From an uncultured Christensenellaceae bacterium (lineage in GTDB: Bacteria > Bacillota > Clostridia > Christensenellales > UBA3700): a DNA stretch of 64,000 nucleotides. Every line of letters starts with the position of its first letter. Position 1 is the first letter of the stretch. The translations under genes and the position numbers were made by a program. The stretch covers positions 1 through 64,000 of the forward strand of contig CALWKW010000003.1 of NCBI GenBank assembly GCA_944381365.1, written 5' to 3'. The notes under the pieces were generated by a model. That model had not been told where the DNA came from. It saw only the letters and a list, made by a program, of their open reading frames with translations, and did no database searches. This document shows positions 44,284-52,929 of the stretch, piece after piece.

Positions 44284-45381
44284 ATGAAAAACGCAAAAGA
44301 CAGCAAATTAAAAACTACTCTCGGCATAAAATGGTATTATTTCTTTTTTCTTACCATCGCAGGAATTATAAATGCAGTAGGAGTAGTGTTATTTCTTGCA
44401 CCATGCAATCTATATGACGGAGGTTTTTCCGGTACATCTATCTTATTGTCTAAAATCACTCCGCTTAGTATGAGTGTATTTTTGATTATTCTTAATTTCC
44501 CCTTCTTTTTGCTCGGCACAAAAAAACTTGGAGCTCGCTTTATTATATATTCCCTATATACAATCAGCATATATTCTCTGTTCTCATTCTTATTTCAATC
44601 CGTACTGCCTATTGACTTTTCAGAAGGATCGCCTATCGCAGGCAAAGATATGCTTTTGTGCTCGATTTTCGGTGGCGTGATCTCGGGTATAGGAAGCGGA
44701 CTTACGATAAGGTTTTCAGGTGCTATAGACGGCATAGAAGTACTTGCAGTACTCTTTGCAAAAAAAATAGGACTGACCGTAGGTACTTTCGTAATGATTT
44801 TCAATATAATTCTTTATATTATAGCCGGATTTATCACAAAGAGCTTTACGGCTCCTCTTTATTCCATAATAGCTTATGCGATAGGTCTAAAAGCGGTTGA
44901 CTTTATGATAGAAGGTTTTGACAAAGCAAAATCTGCACACATCATTACTGAAAAAGAAGAAGAGATTGCCGAGCACTTATCTGCCGAATTCGGAAGAGGT
45001 CTTACAATTATAAAAGCTGAAGGATATTATTCTAAATCAGAAAAAACAGTGCTTTTTTGCGTAGTCAACAGATTTGAAATAAACAAACTGAAATCTACCG
45101 TTTCTTCAATCGACCCTCAAGCCTTCTTGGTAATCAATGAGGTGACTGATACCATGGGCAACAGCCTTAATTATGATAAAGTTATCAAAAGAAAAATAAG
45201 AGCTATAAACAAATCTAAACATCTCTCGAATTTGATAAAAAAAGAAGAATTACCTTCTTCTCAAGTCGCGGAGATTATCAATGAAAAAGACATAACGATT
45301 AAGTCTGTTTGTCAAGAGTCCAATCAGAAAGATGAAAAGTCTTCAGAAAGTGTCAATTCAGATATAGACAAAAAAGTATAG
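44284..45381 (+). CDS. YitT family membrane protein
   Basis: A 365-aa integral membrane protein with about five to six helices in residues 15-215 (YFFFLTIAGIINAVGVVLFL, FAPLYSIIAYAIGLKAVDF-like segments), then a cytoplasmic DUF2179 domain (about 222-290). A charged, low-complexity tail of about 60 residues follows, longer than in most YitT proteins. The function of the family is not established. The start is about 14 nt after AGGGAA, so initiation may be weak. A TATAAT lies about 45 nt upstream of it. Confidence 0.85.
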   Translation: MKNAKDSKLKTTLGIKWYYFFFLTIAGIINAVGVVLFLAPCNLYDGGFSGTSILLSKITPLSMSVFLIILNFPFFLLGTKKLGARFIIYSLYTISIYSLFSFLFQSVLPIDFSEGSPIAGKDMLLCSIFGGVISGIGSGLTIRFSGAIDGIEVLAVLFAKKIGLTVGTFVMIFNIILYIIAGFITKSFTAPLYSIIAYAIGLKAVDFMIEGFDKAKSAHIITEKEEEIAEHLSAEFGRGLTIIKAEGYYSKSEKTVLFCVVNRFEINKLKSTVSSIDPQAFLVINEVTDTMGNSLNYDKVIKRKIRAINKSKHLSNLIKKEELPSSQVAEIINEKDITIKSVCQESNQKDEKSSESVNSDIDKKV

Positions 45382-45415
45382 AAAGATTTGATTTATTTAA
45401 AGCAATCATAAAATA

Positions 45416-45446
45416 AAAAACGGCGTCATTGTATTACGCCGTTTTT
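45416..45446. terminator. Bidirectional terminator between YitT and luxS
   Basis: AAAAACGGCGT / ACGCCGTTTTT stem with a 9-nt loop, between two convergent genes. Confidence 0.9.
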
Positions 45447-45470
45447 CTATTGCATATTAAAAATTTATAT

Positions 45471-45902
45471 TTATTGTTTTTTTGTCAATACATCAAGATA
45501 TGCCCTTATTTCTTTTTGAGCTTCTTCTAGATTATGCTCTTTATAATTTCCGCATTCGATAGGCTTTGTGCCGGGGACATAATCGAGCTCGAGACATTTT
45601 TCAAGACACTCAATCGTGACTTTTTTTGCTTCTTCTTCCTTGATGCCGTAAAGCAATAAATAACAACCTGTCCTGCATCCCATAGGTCCGAAATATACCA
45701 CTTTGTCTTTTATGCGACTGTTGCGGATTACTACGGCAAAAAGATGCTCGATAGAATGCAATGCGGCATAGGAGATATAGTCGCCCTTGTTGGGATACTT
45801 GAATCTCATATCATAGGTATATACCCCGTTTGCCTCGCCGAGACAATAAAAACCGGGTACCATTGTGTTGTGGTCGAGTTCAAAAGACTTAATGTTGTCC
45901 AT
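45471..45902 (-). CDS. luxS: S-ribosylhomocysteine lyase LuxS
   Basis: Splits S-ribosylhomocysteine into homocysteine and the AI-2 precursor DPD. The metal-binding motif HSIEHLFA is near residue 49 and the third ligand Cys is in ECGNYKEHNL near residue 117. FGPMGCRTGCYLLLYG near residue 71 holds the catalytic Cys. At 143 aa it is slightly shorter than average. AAGGAGTAGTG precedes the start. It lies 11 bp after cysK, so homocysteine release and sulfur assimilation share one transcript. Pfs/MtnN is not in this window. Confidence 0.95.
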   Translation of the reverse strand: MDNIKSFELDHNTMVPGFYCLGEANGVYTYDMRFKYPNKGDYISYAALHSIEHLFAVVIRNSRIKDKVVYFGPMGCRTGCYLLLYGIKEEEAKKVTIECLEKCLELDYVPGTKPIECGNYKEHNLEEAQKEIRAYLDVLTKKQ

Positions 45903-45913
45903 ACACTACTCCT

Positions 45914-46834
45914 TTATGCCTTGTATAATTCTGTCGAAAGATATCTGCTTCCGCTGTCAGGCAAAACGGTGACGATATTCTTTCCCTCTTCTTGCATTGC
46001 TATTCTTATGCACGCATCGAGATTTGCTCCCGAAGATATGCCTGCAAGCAAACCTTCTATCTCAGCAAGCTCTCTCGCTCTTTCATAAGCCTTGTCATTG
46101 TCTGCCGTCATAAATTCGTCAATGACGCTTTTGTCCAGAAGCGTAGGTACAAAATTGGCACCTATGCCCTGTATAGCATGAGCTCCTGCAAATCCTTTTG
46201 TAATCAAAGGCGAAGAAGAAGGCTCCACTGCTACGACTTTTATTTTTTTGTCTTTGTTTTTCAAGAATTTTCCCATACCGCTTATGGTGCCGCCCGTGCC
46301 GAAACTTGCCACAAAAATATCTACCTTATCGGGAAGCTCCTTCCATATTTCTTCTCCCGTAGTCTTTATGTGAGCCATGGCATTGGCAGGATTGTCAAAC
46401 TGAGAAGCGATGATAGAATTGGGGATAGAAGAATGAAGTTCCTCTGCTTTTTGAAGAGTGCCTGCCATACCCAAAGCTCCTTTTGTGAGCACTATCTCTG
46501 CTCCGTATGCCGATATGAGTTTTCTTCTTTCCACAGTCATTGTTTCGGGCATGACTACTATCATTTTGAATCCCATTACTGCACAAAGCATCGCAAGTCC
46601 TATACCCGTATTTCCCGAAGTAGGCTCGATGACCGTGCCGCCTTGTTTGAGTCTTCCCGAGTCGATAGCGTCATTGAGCATAAATAAAGATGCTCTGTCC
46701 TTTATCGAACCTGACGGATTGAGAAACTCGAGCTTTGCATATATATCCGACTTCAGATTGTATTTTGCTTTTATTTTGTCGAGTCTGAACAAAGGTGTGT
46801 TGCCTACCAACTGATCTACGCTTGTATATATCAT
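45914..46834 (-). CDS. cysK: Cysteine synthase (O-acetylserine sulfhydrylase)
   Basis: PLP enzyme that makes cysteine from O-acetylserine and sulfide. The PLP Lys is in PSGSIKDRAS near residue 42. TSGNTGIGLAML near 70 and the glycine-rich phosphate loop GTGGTISGMGKFL near 176 bind the cofactor. At 306 aa it has the usual length. AAGGAGATAAAA precedes the ATG. It is first in cysK-luxS. Some clostridial homologues are cystathionine beta-synthases; the N-terminal match leaves cysteine synthase more likely. Confidence 0.93.
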   Translation of the reverse strand: MIYTSVDQLVGNTPLFRLDKIKAKYNLKSDIYAKLEFLNPSGSIKDRASLFMLNDAIDSGRLKQGGTVIEPTSGNTGIGLAMLCAVMGFKMIVVMPETMTVERRKLISAYGAEIVLTKGALGMAGTLQKAEELHSSIPNSIIASQFDNPANAMAHIKTTGEEIWKELPDKVDIFVASFGTGGTISGMGKFLKNKDKKIKVVAVEPSSSPLITKGFAGAHAIQGIGANFVPTLLDKSVIDEFMTADNDKAYERARELAEIEGLLAGISSGANLDACIRIAMQEEGKNIVTVLPDSGSRYLSTELYKA

Positions 46835-46858
46835 TTTTATCTCCTTTTGATTATTGTA

Positions 46859-46887
46859 ATTTTACTACACGCATATTAAATTGTCAA
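46859..46887 (-). promoter_or_regulatory. Sigma-A promoter of cysK-luxS
   Basis: Minus strand TTGACA (46882-46887), 17 bp, TAAAAT (46859-46864). Confidence 0.8.
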
Positions 46888-47055
46888 TAATCGTATATCT
46901 TAATATTTATATTATAATCATATTATATCTGCGATTTCTTTGATTTTTTATTGCCACATAATGGAATTTTTTTGATAAAAAGCAAGATGTTTTTTTGTAA
47001 AAACAATGTATTATTGTAAAATAACAATATCATATCCCAAATAGCTTTATGCAAG

Positions 47056-47084
47056 TTGACACAACTCTTTTGATTTTATATAAT
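47056..47084 (+). promoter_or_regulatory. Perfect-consensus promoter of the second GPH operon
   Basis: TTGACA (47056-47061), 17 bp, TATAAT (47079-47084). Both hexamers are exact consensus. Only one exact ATTGTAA (47013-47019) lies upstream, without the 11-bp series seen at 43208. Confidence 0.85.
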
Positions 47085-47121
47085 AAACTTAACATCTCAA
47101 CAAACATTTAAGGGGTTTATT

Positions 47122-48714
47122 ATGGAAGATAATCAAGAAAATGTTAATGTTGTTTCCTCGCCTGAGGAAAACACTTCAAATGGCAATAAGTCCAAAATGT
47201 CAAAATGGGAAATCATCGCATACAGCTGCGGTGAAATCTACGGCGGAGGCTATGCGGCTCTTTTGGGCGTAGTGCTCACTTTCTTTTTGACAAACCTTAT
47301 TCTCGTGGGCATAAAAAACGCAGAAATTTATGCGGCTATCATAATCGTTGTGTCAAAAGTATGGGATGCTATTTCTGACCCGCTTATGGGCGTCATCTCA
47401 GACAATACCCGTACAAGAATAGGAAGACGCCGTCCATGGATTATTCTCGGCGGAGCTTTGGTGCCTGTCGCTTTTGCAATAATGTTTTTGCCTTGGGCAA
47501 AGAATATCGAAAATCAAGGTCTCAGAATCGCATACGCTTGTTTTGGATATTTTCTCCTTTGTACGGTAAACACAATTTCTCAGGTTCCTTTTATGTCGTT
47601 GAGTGCAGAAATATCTTCTGACTTCAAAGAAAGAAACAAAGCCAATTCTATAAAACTTCTTTTCTCTGTCGCAGCCTCGGGACTTTTCTATATTATTCCC
47701 GCAGCCGCTACCGAAGCATATTCTGCATACCTTACAAATACAGATTCTATGTACGGCAGAATAAACGAAGCAGGTTTCTTCCTTATCGTAGCCGTTTTGT
47801 GCGGAGTTATTTTCGGCGTTTGCACTTGTCTTACGGGTATATTCACCAAAGAAAGAATACCTTACGACAAGTCCGTTAAAAGCTCGTTCTCTTTTAAAAG
47901 TTATGCCGTTCCGCTTAAAAACAAGTCTTACAGATACCACCTTATGATGTATATTATGGCTTTTGGCTGTTATGACTTCATCTCTGCTTTGGTACTTTAT
48001 TATGTCACGGCAGTAGTGCCCAAAATAACTATCTTCGGCATGACGATGAGTTCGCTCTTTATAGTAGCTCCTATGATGGTCATGGCGGCTGTCACTTACC
48101 CTATAAACATGAAACTTAAGAATACAAAAGGCAAACAGTTTGCTTACAGATGGGGACTTCCCTTCTATATCTTGGGTGCTATCGGTCTTGCGGTATTCCC
48201 CAATACCACAAATACAAACATTAGCTGGCTTTTAATCATCTGTGCTTGTATTATGGGTATAGGTTTCGGCGGTGCTCAGATGATGCCTTGGCTCGTCTTC
48301 CCAGACACACAAGATGTGGCAGAACTCAAAACGGGCGTAAGAGATACAGGTACTTACAGCGGTCTTATGACATTTATCAGAAAGATTGGTACGGCTCTTG
48401 CTCAAAGCCTTGTGCTTATCGTGCTTGCTTGCGTAGGTTACAGCGATTTTTACAATCAGCAAGTTGCATCCAATCCCGAAGGCGGTATAATCGAGTTCCC
48501 TACAAAAATCACTATGGCTATAAGAATTATGTTTGCCGTAGCAGTACTTGTAATGATAAGCTTGGGCATCTGGGCTTCACTCAAATACAAGGTCAATGAC
48601 CAAAAACTTACAAGAATCAAATATTTCCTCGAAAAACAAAGAGCAGGCGAAAACGATACTCTTACCGAGGAAGAAAAACAAGAAAGAGAAGCACTTCTCA
48701 AGGAGCTTGGCTGA
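47122..48714 (+). CDS. GPH family cation:glycoside symporter
   Basis: A 530-aa MFS-type symporter with 12 predicted helices. The GPH signature is strong (WDAISDPLMGVISDNTRTR and GRRRPWIILGG, near residues 75-110). The cytoplasmic tail is highly charged (about 500-530). AAGGGG lies before the ATG. The last codon overlaps the phosphatase-superfamily gene (TGATG), giving translational coupling. It is distinct from the symporter at 41647, differing in the N-terminal extension and loops. The solute is unknown. Confidence 0.9.
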   Translation: MEDNQENVNVVSSPEENTSNGNKSKMSKWEIIAYSCGEIYGGGYAALLGVVLTFFLTNLILVGIKNAEIYAAIIIVVSKVWDAISDPLMGVISDNTRTRIGRRRPWIILGGALVPVAFAIMFLPWAKNIENQGLRIAYACFGYFLLCTVNTISQVPFMSLSAEISSDFKERNKANSIKLLFSVAASGLFYIIPAAATEAYSAYLTNTDSMYGRINEAGFFLIVAVLCGVIFGVCTCLTGIFTKERIPYDKSVKSSFSFKSYAVPLKNKSYRYHLMMYIMAFGCYDFISALVLYYVTAVVPKITIFGMTMSSLFIVAPMMVMAAVTYPINMKLKNTKGKQFAYRWGLPFYILGAIGLAVFPNTTNTNISWLLIICACIMGIGFGGAQMMPWLVFPDTQDVAELKTGVRDTGTYSGLMTFIRKIGTALAQSLVLIVLACVGYSDFYNQQVASNPEGGIIEFPTKITMAIRIMFAVAVLVMISLGIWASLKYKVNDQKLTRIKYFLEKQRAGENDTLTEEEKQEREALLKELG

Positions 48715-49535
48715 TGAATTACAGAGAGGATTTCAACACAAACAAACTCACTCATCTTACAGGTACTTTGTGCAAGGCAATGGATATTCCTGCACCCAAG
48801 CACAGCGAAGGCGTATTGGACGATTTGTATGAATACATAATGCAAAACACCTCAAACGCACCTTTGGACAGAGTGCTTATGTACAATCCTGACGCAATAG
48901 GCGAATGGACTTATCTCAAATACCAAGACAAATTCGACAAAGTCAAAAAGTATGCTCCCTATGAGGAAAAACTTCTTACAGTCTTCCCTCCCAAGACTCC
49001 CGTATGTTTCGGCAGCATGTACACAGGTGCATCCCCCGAAATTCACGGCATTCAAAGTTATACAAAGCCTGTCATCAAAATCGATTCAATTTTTGATGCA
49101 CTTATAAGAAGCGGCAAAAAACCTTGTATAGTGGCTGTAAAAAATTCAAGCATGGCAAGAATTTTTAATGAGAGAGATATGGACTACTATATCGAGGATT
49201 ATGACAACGAAGTTATTGCCCGCACTCTCAAAATCATAAAAGAAGACAAATATGATTTTATCGCCGTATATAATCAGGAGTTTGACGATGTTATGCACCG
49301 CTCTCACCCCAATTCAAAGCGTTCGCAAAAGGCAATCGACCACTACTCCGCTTCTATGGAAATGCTCGGCTCAGCCATTGAGGAGCATTGGCAAAATCAC
49401 AATTCTTTGATAGGTTATGCTCCCGACCACGGCACACACAGAGAATGGTATCTTTTGGGACAGCACGGCAAAAACATACCTATGGACATGAATATATCTC
49501 ACTTTTACGGAGTAATGAAAAAAGCCGAAAAATAA
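48714..49535 (+). CDS. Alkaline phosphatase superfamily phosphodiesterase-like protein
   Basis: A 273-aa protein of the alkaline phosphatase / nucleotide pyrophosphatase fold. The likely nucleophile loop is FGSMYTGASPEIHGI near residues 103-117. Metal-binding Asp/His are in EFDDVMHRSHP near 194 and YAPDHGTHREW near 237. It is smaller than typical NPP enzymes (about 400 aa) and has no signal peptide. It starts on the stop of the GPH transporter gene, so both work on the same solute, probably a phosphorylated or phosphodiester sugar. The substrate is inferred. Confidence 0.75.
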   Translation: MNYREDFNTNKLTHLTGTLCKAMDIPAPKHSEGVLDDLYEYIMQNTSNAPLDRVLMYNPDAIGEWTYLKYQDKFDKVKKYAPYEEKLLTVFPPKTPVCFGSMYTGASPEIHGIQSYTKPVIKIDSIFDALIRSGKKPCIVAVKNSSMARIFNERDMDYYIEDYDNEVIARTLKIIKEDKYDFIAVYNQEFDDVMHRSHPNSKRSQKAIDHYSASMEMLGSAIEEHWQNHNSLIGYAPDHGTHREWYLLGQHGKNIPMDMNISHFYGVMKKAEK

Positions 49536-49575
49536 TAAAAAAACAAATACTAAAACGCTATTAAAACAAATCTAT

Positions 49576-49603
49576 AAAAATGCCTTTTTGTGAGGCATTT
49601 TTT
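49576..49603 (+). terminator. Terminator of the second GPH operon
   Basis: AAAAATGCCT / AGGCATTTTTT stem-loop. Confidence 0.85.
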
Positions 49604-49673
49604 GTTATTTATAACGATTTTTACAAAAATTATTTAGTTTTTGTTGAGAAAATACCGCAAATTTTTGTTGCTA

Positions 49674-49702
49674 TTGACAAAGCTTTATAATTAATGTTTA
49701 AT
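49674..49702 (+). promoter_or_regulatory. Promoter giving a predicted leaderless YhhN mRNA
   Basis: TTGACA (49674-49679), 17 bp, TTTAAT (49697-49702), AGAATT, then ATG at 49709. The ATG at 49694 would lie before the transcript start. Confidence 0.65.
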
Positions 49703-49708
49703 AGAATT

Positions 49709-50410
49709 ATGGTAGTAATGTTGGGAGTTTTGATGGCGGTATGCCTTATAATGGGAATATTAAAAAGTTATTCCCGCAACAAGAATTATCTTGAATACGA
49801 ATTGCTGTTCAAGACTTGCGGTTCGCTGTGTTTTGTCTGCTTGGGTATTCTATCTTTTTATCTGTCCGATACTACAAACACTCAATATGCTCTTGCCATA
49901 ATCATAGGCTTGATTTTGGGTATGCTGGGAGATATTTTCCTATGTCTTTATGATATTCTCGTCATTCCCAAAAGAAAAGATTTTGTTCAGTATGTAGGTG
50001 TCACATTCTTTTTCTTGGGACATATCTGCTATATGTTCAATTTCCTTTCCATTTCTGATTTAAAGCTCTATCTAATACCTTTTGTAGTGATAATGCCTAT
50101 AATCTATCTCATATTGGCACTTACAAAAAAAGTACAGACAAATACTCTTCAGAATGTATTCCTTACGATATATTTCCTTGCACTGAACCTTATTCTGGTA
50201 TCTGCCGTAAACCTTATCATCACAAGAGACGATGTGGCTTTCCCCGTGATAATTCTTGTGGCAAGCGTATTGTTTATATCATCTGATATCGTATTAGGAT
50301 TGTCTTGGTTTGCCCCTTCCGCAAAGCTCCATAAAAATTATGATTTCTATATCATTTTGAGCTATTTCTTAGCACAATGTCTGTATGCGATATCCATATA
50401 TTTTATCTGA
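49709..50410 (+). CDS. YhhN family membrane protein
   Basis: A 233-aa protein with about eight membrane helices, of the YhhN/TMEM86 family; eukaryotic members hydrolyse lysoplasmalogens. Conserved acidic residues are in GMLGDIFLCLYD near residue 73 and SSDIVLGLSWF near 195, with GHICYMFNFL between them. The start is set at 49709: the promoter's transcript start is predicted there, and the ATG at 49694 overlaps the -10. There is no Shine-Dalgarno. The lipid-cleaving role in this bacterium is inferred from the family. Confidence 0.8.
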   Translation: MVVMLGVLMAVCLIMGILKSYSRNKNYLEYELLFKTCGSLCFVCLGILSFYLSDTTNTQYALAIIIGLILGMLGDIFLCLYDILVIPKRKDFVQYVGVTFFFLGHICYMFNFLSISDLKLYLIPFVVIMPIIYLILALTKKVQTNTLQNVFLTIYFLALNLILVSAVNLIITRDDVAFPVIILVASVLFISSDIVLGLSWFAPSAKLHKNYDFYIILSYFLAQCLYAISIYFI

Positions 50411-50419
50411 ATAAAAAAT

Positions 50420-50446
50420 AAGCACTCTTTAAAAGAGTGCTTTTTT
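50420..50446. terminator. Bidirectional terminator
   Basis: AAGCACTCTTT-AAAAGAGTGCTTTTTT hairpin between convergent genes. Confidence 0.85.
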
Positions 50447-50458
50447 GTTGAATATTTT

Positions 50459-50779
50459 TTACATATAACCTACGCCCATCGAAAACATCGCAAGATAACA
50501 TATAAGTACCAACAATATTATCATTACCCATATTATAAATCCGTACATACTGTTTTTCAAAAGCACCTTGGAAAATACGGGATAATTCTTTTTCATGGCG
50601 ATGCTTACTATCGCCCCCACAAACGGCAATACAATGGATATCAACATCAAAAATCTTACCAAGTGGATGTTGAGAAGTTCAAAATTTTTTTTGTTGGTAT
50701 TCAAAAGCGGTTCGCCGCAAAAAGGACAAATCACCATATCCTTGTCGACTTCTTTTGAGCATTTAGGACATTGTTTCAT
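50459..50779 (-). CDS. Zinc-ribbon membrane protein
   Basis: A 106-aa protein with an N-terminal zinc ribbon (CPKCSKEVDKDMVICPFCGEP, two CXXC knuckles at residues 4-7 and 18-21) and two membrane helices (about 41-62 and 80-100). The function is unknown; many such proteins are stress-envelope factors. The ATG follows a -10 box by exactly 6 nt with no Shine-Dalgarno, so a leaderless message is predicted. Confidence 0.75.
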   Translation of the reverse strand: MKQCPKCSKEVDKDMVICPFCGEPLLNTNKKNFELLNIHLVRFLMLISIVLPFVGAIVSIAMKKNYPVFSKVLLKNSMYGFIIWVMIILLVLICYLAMFSMGVGYM

Positions 50780-50785
50780 ACTTGT

Positions 50786-50814
50786 ATTTTATCATTATTA
50801 TTTTGCTTAGTCAA
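50786..50814 (-). promoter_or_regulatory. Promoter giving a predicted leaderless mRNA (zinc-ribbon gene)
   Basis: Minus strand TTGACT (50809-50814), 17 bp, TGA-TAAAAT (50786-50791), ACAAGT, ATG. Confidence 0.7.
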
Positions 50815-50848
50815 CTTAAAGCTTATTTTCTCATTTGTCTTAAATACA

Positions 50849-50880
50849 AAAAAATCCTCCGACTTTCATCGAAGGATTTT
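50849..50880 (-). terminator. Terminator of proS
   Basis: Stem AATCCTTCGA / TCGGAGGATT (one G-T pair) and T-run, 5 bp after the proS stop. Confidence 0.8.
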
Positions 50881-50884
50881 AATC

Positions 50885-52606
50885 TTATGCGTTGAGTTCG
50901 CTCATCTGCTCGGCAATGATATCTTTGATTACCTTTACGGCATCGCTGTATGCGTATTTCTGACTTTCTTTTGTGCGTCTTATAGTGATTTCCACTTCGT
51001 CTGTCGCCAAGCTCTTGGGAGAAACTACCACACGGATAGGCATACCCATAAGGTCAGCATCGTTGAATTTTATTCCTGCCGCCGTATCTCTGTCGTCAAA
51101 CAATACTTCTACTCCCGCTTTTTTGAGTTCGTCATAGAGAGCATAAGCCTTGTTTGCCACTTCCTCATTGTCAATTCTCAAAGGACAGAGATGTACTTGC
51201 CAAGGAGCTACCGACATAGGCAATACGAGTCCCTTTTCGTCTCCCGATTCCTGAGCGATAGATGCTATTGCTCTGCCTACGCCTATTCCGTAGCAACCCA
51301 TTATAGGATTGAACAATGAGCCGTCTGCGTTTGCCACAGTCATGCCCATTGACTTTGTATATTTTGTGCCGAGCTGGAATATATTGCCAATCTCGATACC
51401 GTTTTCAATTCTGAGTTTTCCTCCGCATACAGGACAAGTGTCTCCTGCTCTTACTTTGGATATATCATAAAACTCTGCATCGGGCATATCTCTTTTGAAG
51501 TTGAAACCCGTATAGTGATATTCAGGTTTGTTGGCACCGATTATGAGTGCGTTTACCTCAGCCAAAGATTTGTCATATACGGTAATGATGCTCTTGTCAA
51601 TATTATAAGGTCCGATATTTCCGCATGCAATGACTTCGCTTACGCCGCCGTCATAAGGCACGATATCTCTCTTTATTACCTTTTTGAGTTTTGCTTCGTT
51701 GATTTCGAGATCGCCTCTCGTGAAAGCTATCACCACTTCTTCGCTGTTTCCCTTTACGGCATATACTACGGCTTTGCAAGAAAACTCTGCTTTTTTGCCG
51801 AGTCTTGTGCATACTTCGTCAATAGTCTTGTCCTCGCCCGTAAATACTTCTGTCAAAGGCTCTACTTCGCATTCGGCTTTGTTTATTCTGCCTTCAGCCA
51901 CTTCCATATTTGCTCTGTAATCGCAGTCGTTGCAAAGTACAATGCTGTCTTCGCCCACTTCGGTAAGCAACATAAATTCGTGAGCTATGCTTCCGCCCAT
52001 CATACCACTATCAGACTTGATATCTATAAAATTCTTGAGACCTATTCTCTTGAAAATTCTGTTGTATGCGTCAAAGCATCTGTAATAATATTTTTCCAAG
52101 TCCTCTTTTGTGGTATGGAAAGAATATGCGTCTTTCATAGTAAATTCTCTTACTCTGATAAGACCGCCTCTGGGACGAGCTTCGTCTCTGAATTTTGTCT
52201 GTATCTGATAAATCATCATAGGAAGCTGAGTATAGCTGCTTACGATATGATTTGCAAGATGTACGGCTGCCTCTTCGTGAGTCATACCCAAAAGCATATC
52301 TCTGTTGTTTCTGTCCTTGAATCTTACCATTTCGCTGCCGATGGTATTGTATCTGTCAGAAAGCTCCCAAAGTTCTCTAGGCATTACGACAGGGAAAAGC
52401 ACTTCCTGTCCGTCAATGGCGTCCATCTCTTCTCTTATGATATTCTGAATCTTCTTGCTCATTCTCTGACAAGGCATTGTCATAGAATATATACCGCCGG
52501 CTACCTGCTTGATAAATCCGGCTCTCGACAAAAGAATATGGCTCTTGATTTTTGCGTCCTGAGGAGCGTCTTTGGTACGCTCGCAAACCAACTTGCTAAG
52601 TAACAT
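50885..52606 (-). CDS. proS: Prolyl-tRNA synthetase (bacterial type)
   Basis: Class II aminoacyl-tRNA synthetase that charges tRNA-Pro. At 573 aa it is the bacterial type with an inserted editing domain (about residues 225-385). Class II motif 2 is FRDEARPRGGLIRVREFTMKD (in two parts) near residues 140-160, and motif 3 is MGCYGIGVGRAIASIA near 438. The anticodon-binding domain is C-terminal (about 470-573). AATGAGG precedes the start. A promoter lies about 40 nt upstream of it. No T-box specifier structure was found. Confidence 0.97.
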   Translation of the reverse strand: MLLSKLVCERTKDAPQDAKIKSHILLSRAGFIKQVAGGIYSMTMPCQRMSKKIQNIIREEMDAIDGQEVLFPVVMPRELWELSDRYNTIGSEMVRFKDRNNRDMLLGMTHEEAAVHLANHIVSSYTQLPMMIYQIQTKFRDEARPRGGLIRVREFTMKDAYSFHTTKEDLEKYYYRCFDAYNRIFKRIGLKNFIDIKSDSGMMGGSIAHEFMLLTEVGEDSIVLCNDCDYRANMEVAEGRINKAECEVEPLTEVFTGEDKTIDEVCTRLGKKAEFSCKAVVYAVKGNSEEVVIAFTRGDLEINEAKLKKVIKRDIVPYDGGVSEVIACGNIGPYNIDKSIITVYDKSLAEVNALIIGANKPEYHYTGFNFKRDMPDAEFYDISKVRAGDTCPVCGGKLRIENGIEIGNIFQLGTKYTKSMGMTVANADGSLFNPIMGCYGIGVGRAIASIAQESGDEKGLVLPMSVAPWQVHLCPLRIDNEEVANKAYALYDELKKAGVEVLFDDRDTAAGIKFNDADLMGMPIRVVVSPKSLATDEVEITIRRTKESQKYAYSDAVKVIKDIIAEQMSELNA

Positions 52607-52646
52607 TTTTTACCTCATTGATTGTAATGTGTATTAATTCGTTGTT

Positions 52647-52675
52647 ATTTTAGCATATACGCACGACAAAAGCAA
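52647..52675 (-). promoter_or_regulatory. Sigma-A promoter of proS
   Basis: Minus strand TTGCTT (52670-52675), 17 bp, ATGC-TAAAAT (-10 at 52647-52652). Confidence 0.7.
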
Positions 52676-52729
52676 GCAAAACAAATATTTGTCCTGTCCG
52701 AATAAGGATAAAACCGATAAAAGCCCTGC

Positions 52730-52925
52730 AAACATGCTTTTAGGGCAAAGACTAGGGATTTGATGAAAAATCATGGTATGCAAAATTGCTCTTATGTACA
52801 TCTGTGCATATATACACTTTTATGTATGCAAAAATGTGCATATTTACAGCCTTTCAAAAGCAAATATGCACATATTCGCATTTTAGAATTTTTTTGAAGT
52901 TTTGATAAAAGCCGATTGACTTACG
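52730..52925. repeat. Intergenic block with inverted repeats
   Basis: ATGTGCATATTT (52834-52845) and AAATATGCACAT (52862-52873) form a perfect 12-bp inverted repeat. Related TGTGCATA and TATGCAAAA words recur at 52770-52835. GCCCT...AGGGC (about 52720-52745) makes another hairpin, and AAAAGCCGATTGACTTACGGCTTTT (ends near 52930) is a terminator for the ferritin-like gene. There is no open frame. The function of the ATGCACAT cluster is unknown. Confidence 0.6.
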
Positions 52926-52929
52926 GCTT

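Noticed and set aside
46985..47055. A second activator box in front of the second GPH operon
   Set aside because: Only one exact ATTGTAA (47013) and a partial one 19 bp away, not in 11-bp phase; its promoter is perfect consensus and needs no activator.
51515..52603. 362-codon plus-strand ORF
   Set aside because: Exactly opposite proS; composition follows the proS codons.
52607..52929. T-box riboswitch upstream of proS
   Set aside because: No T-box bulge motif (TGGNACCGCG-type) and the promoter lies only about 40 nt before the start.
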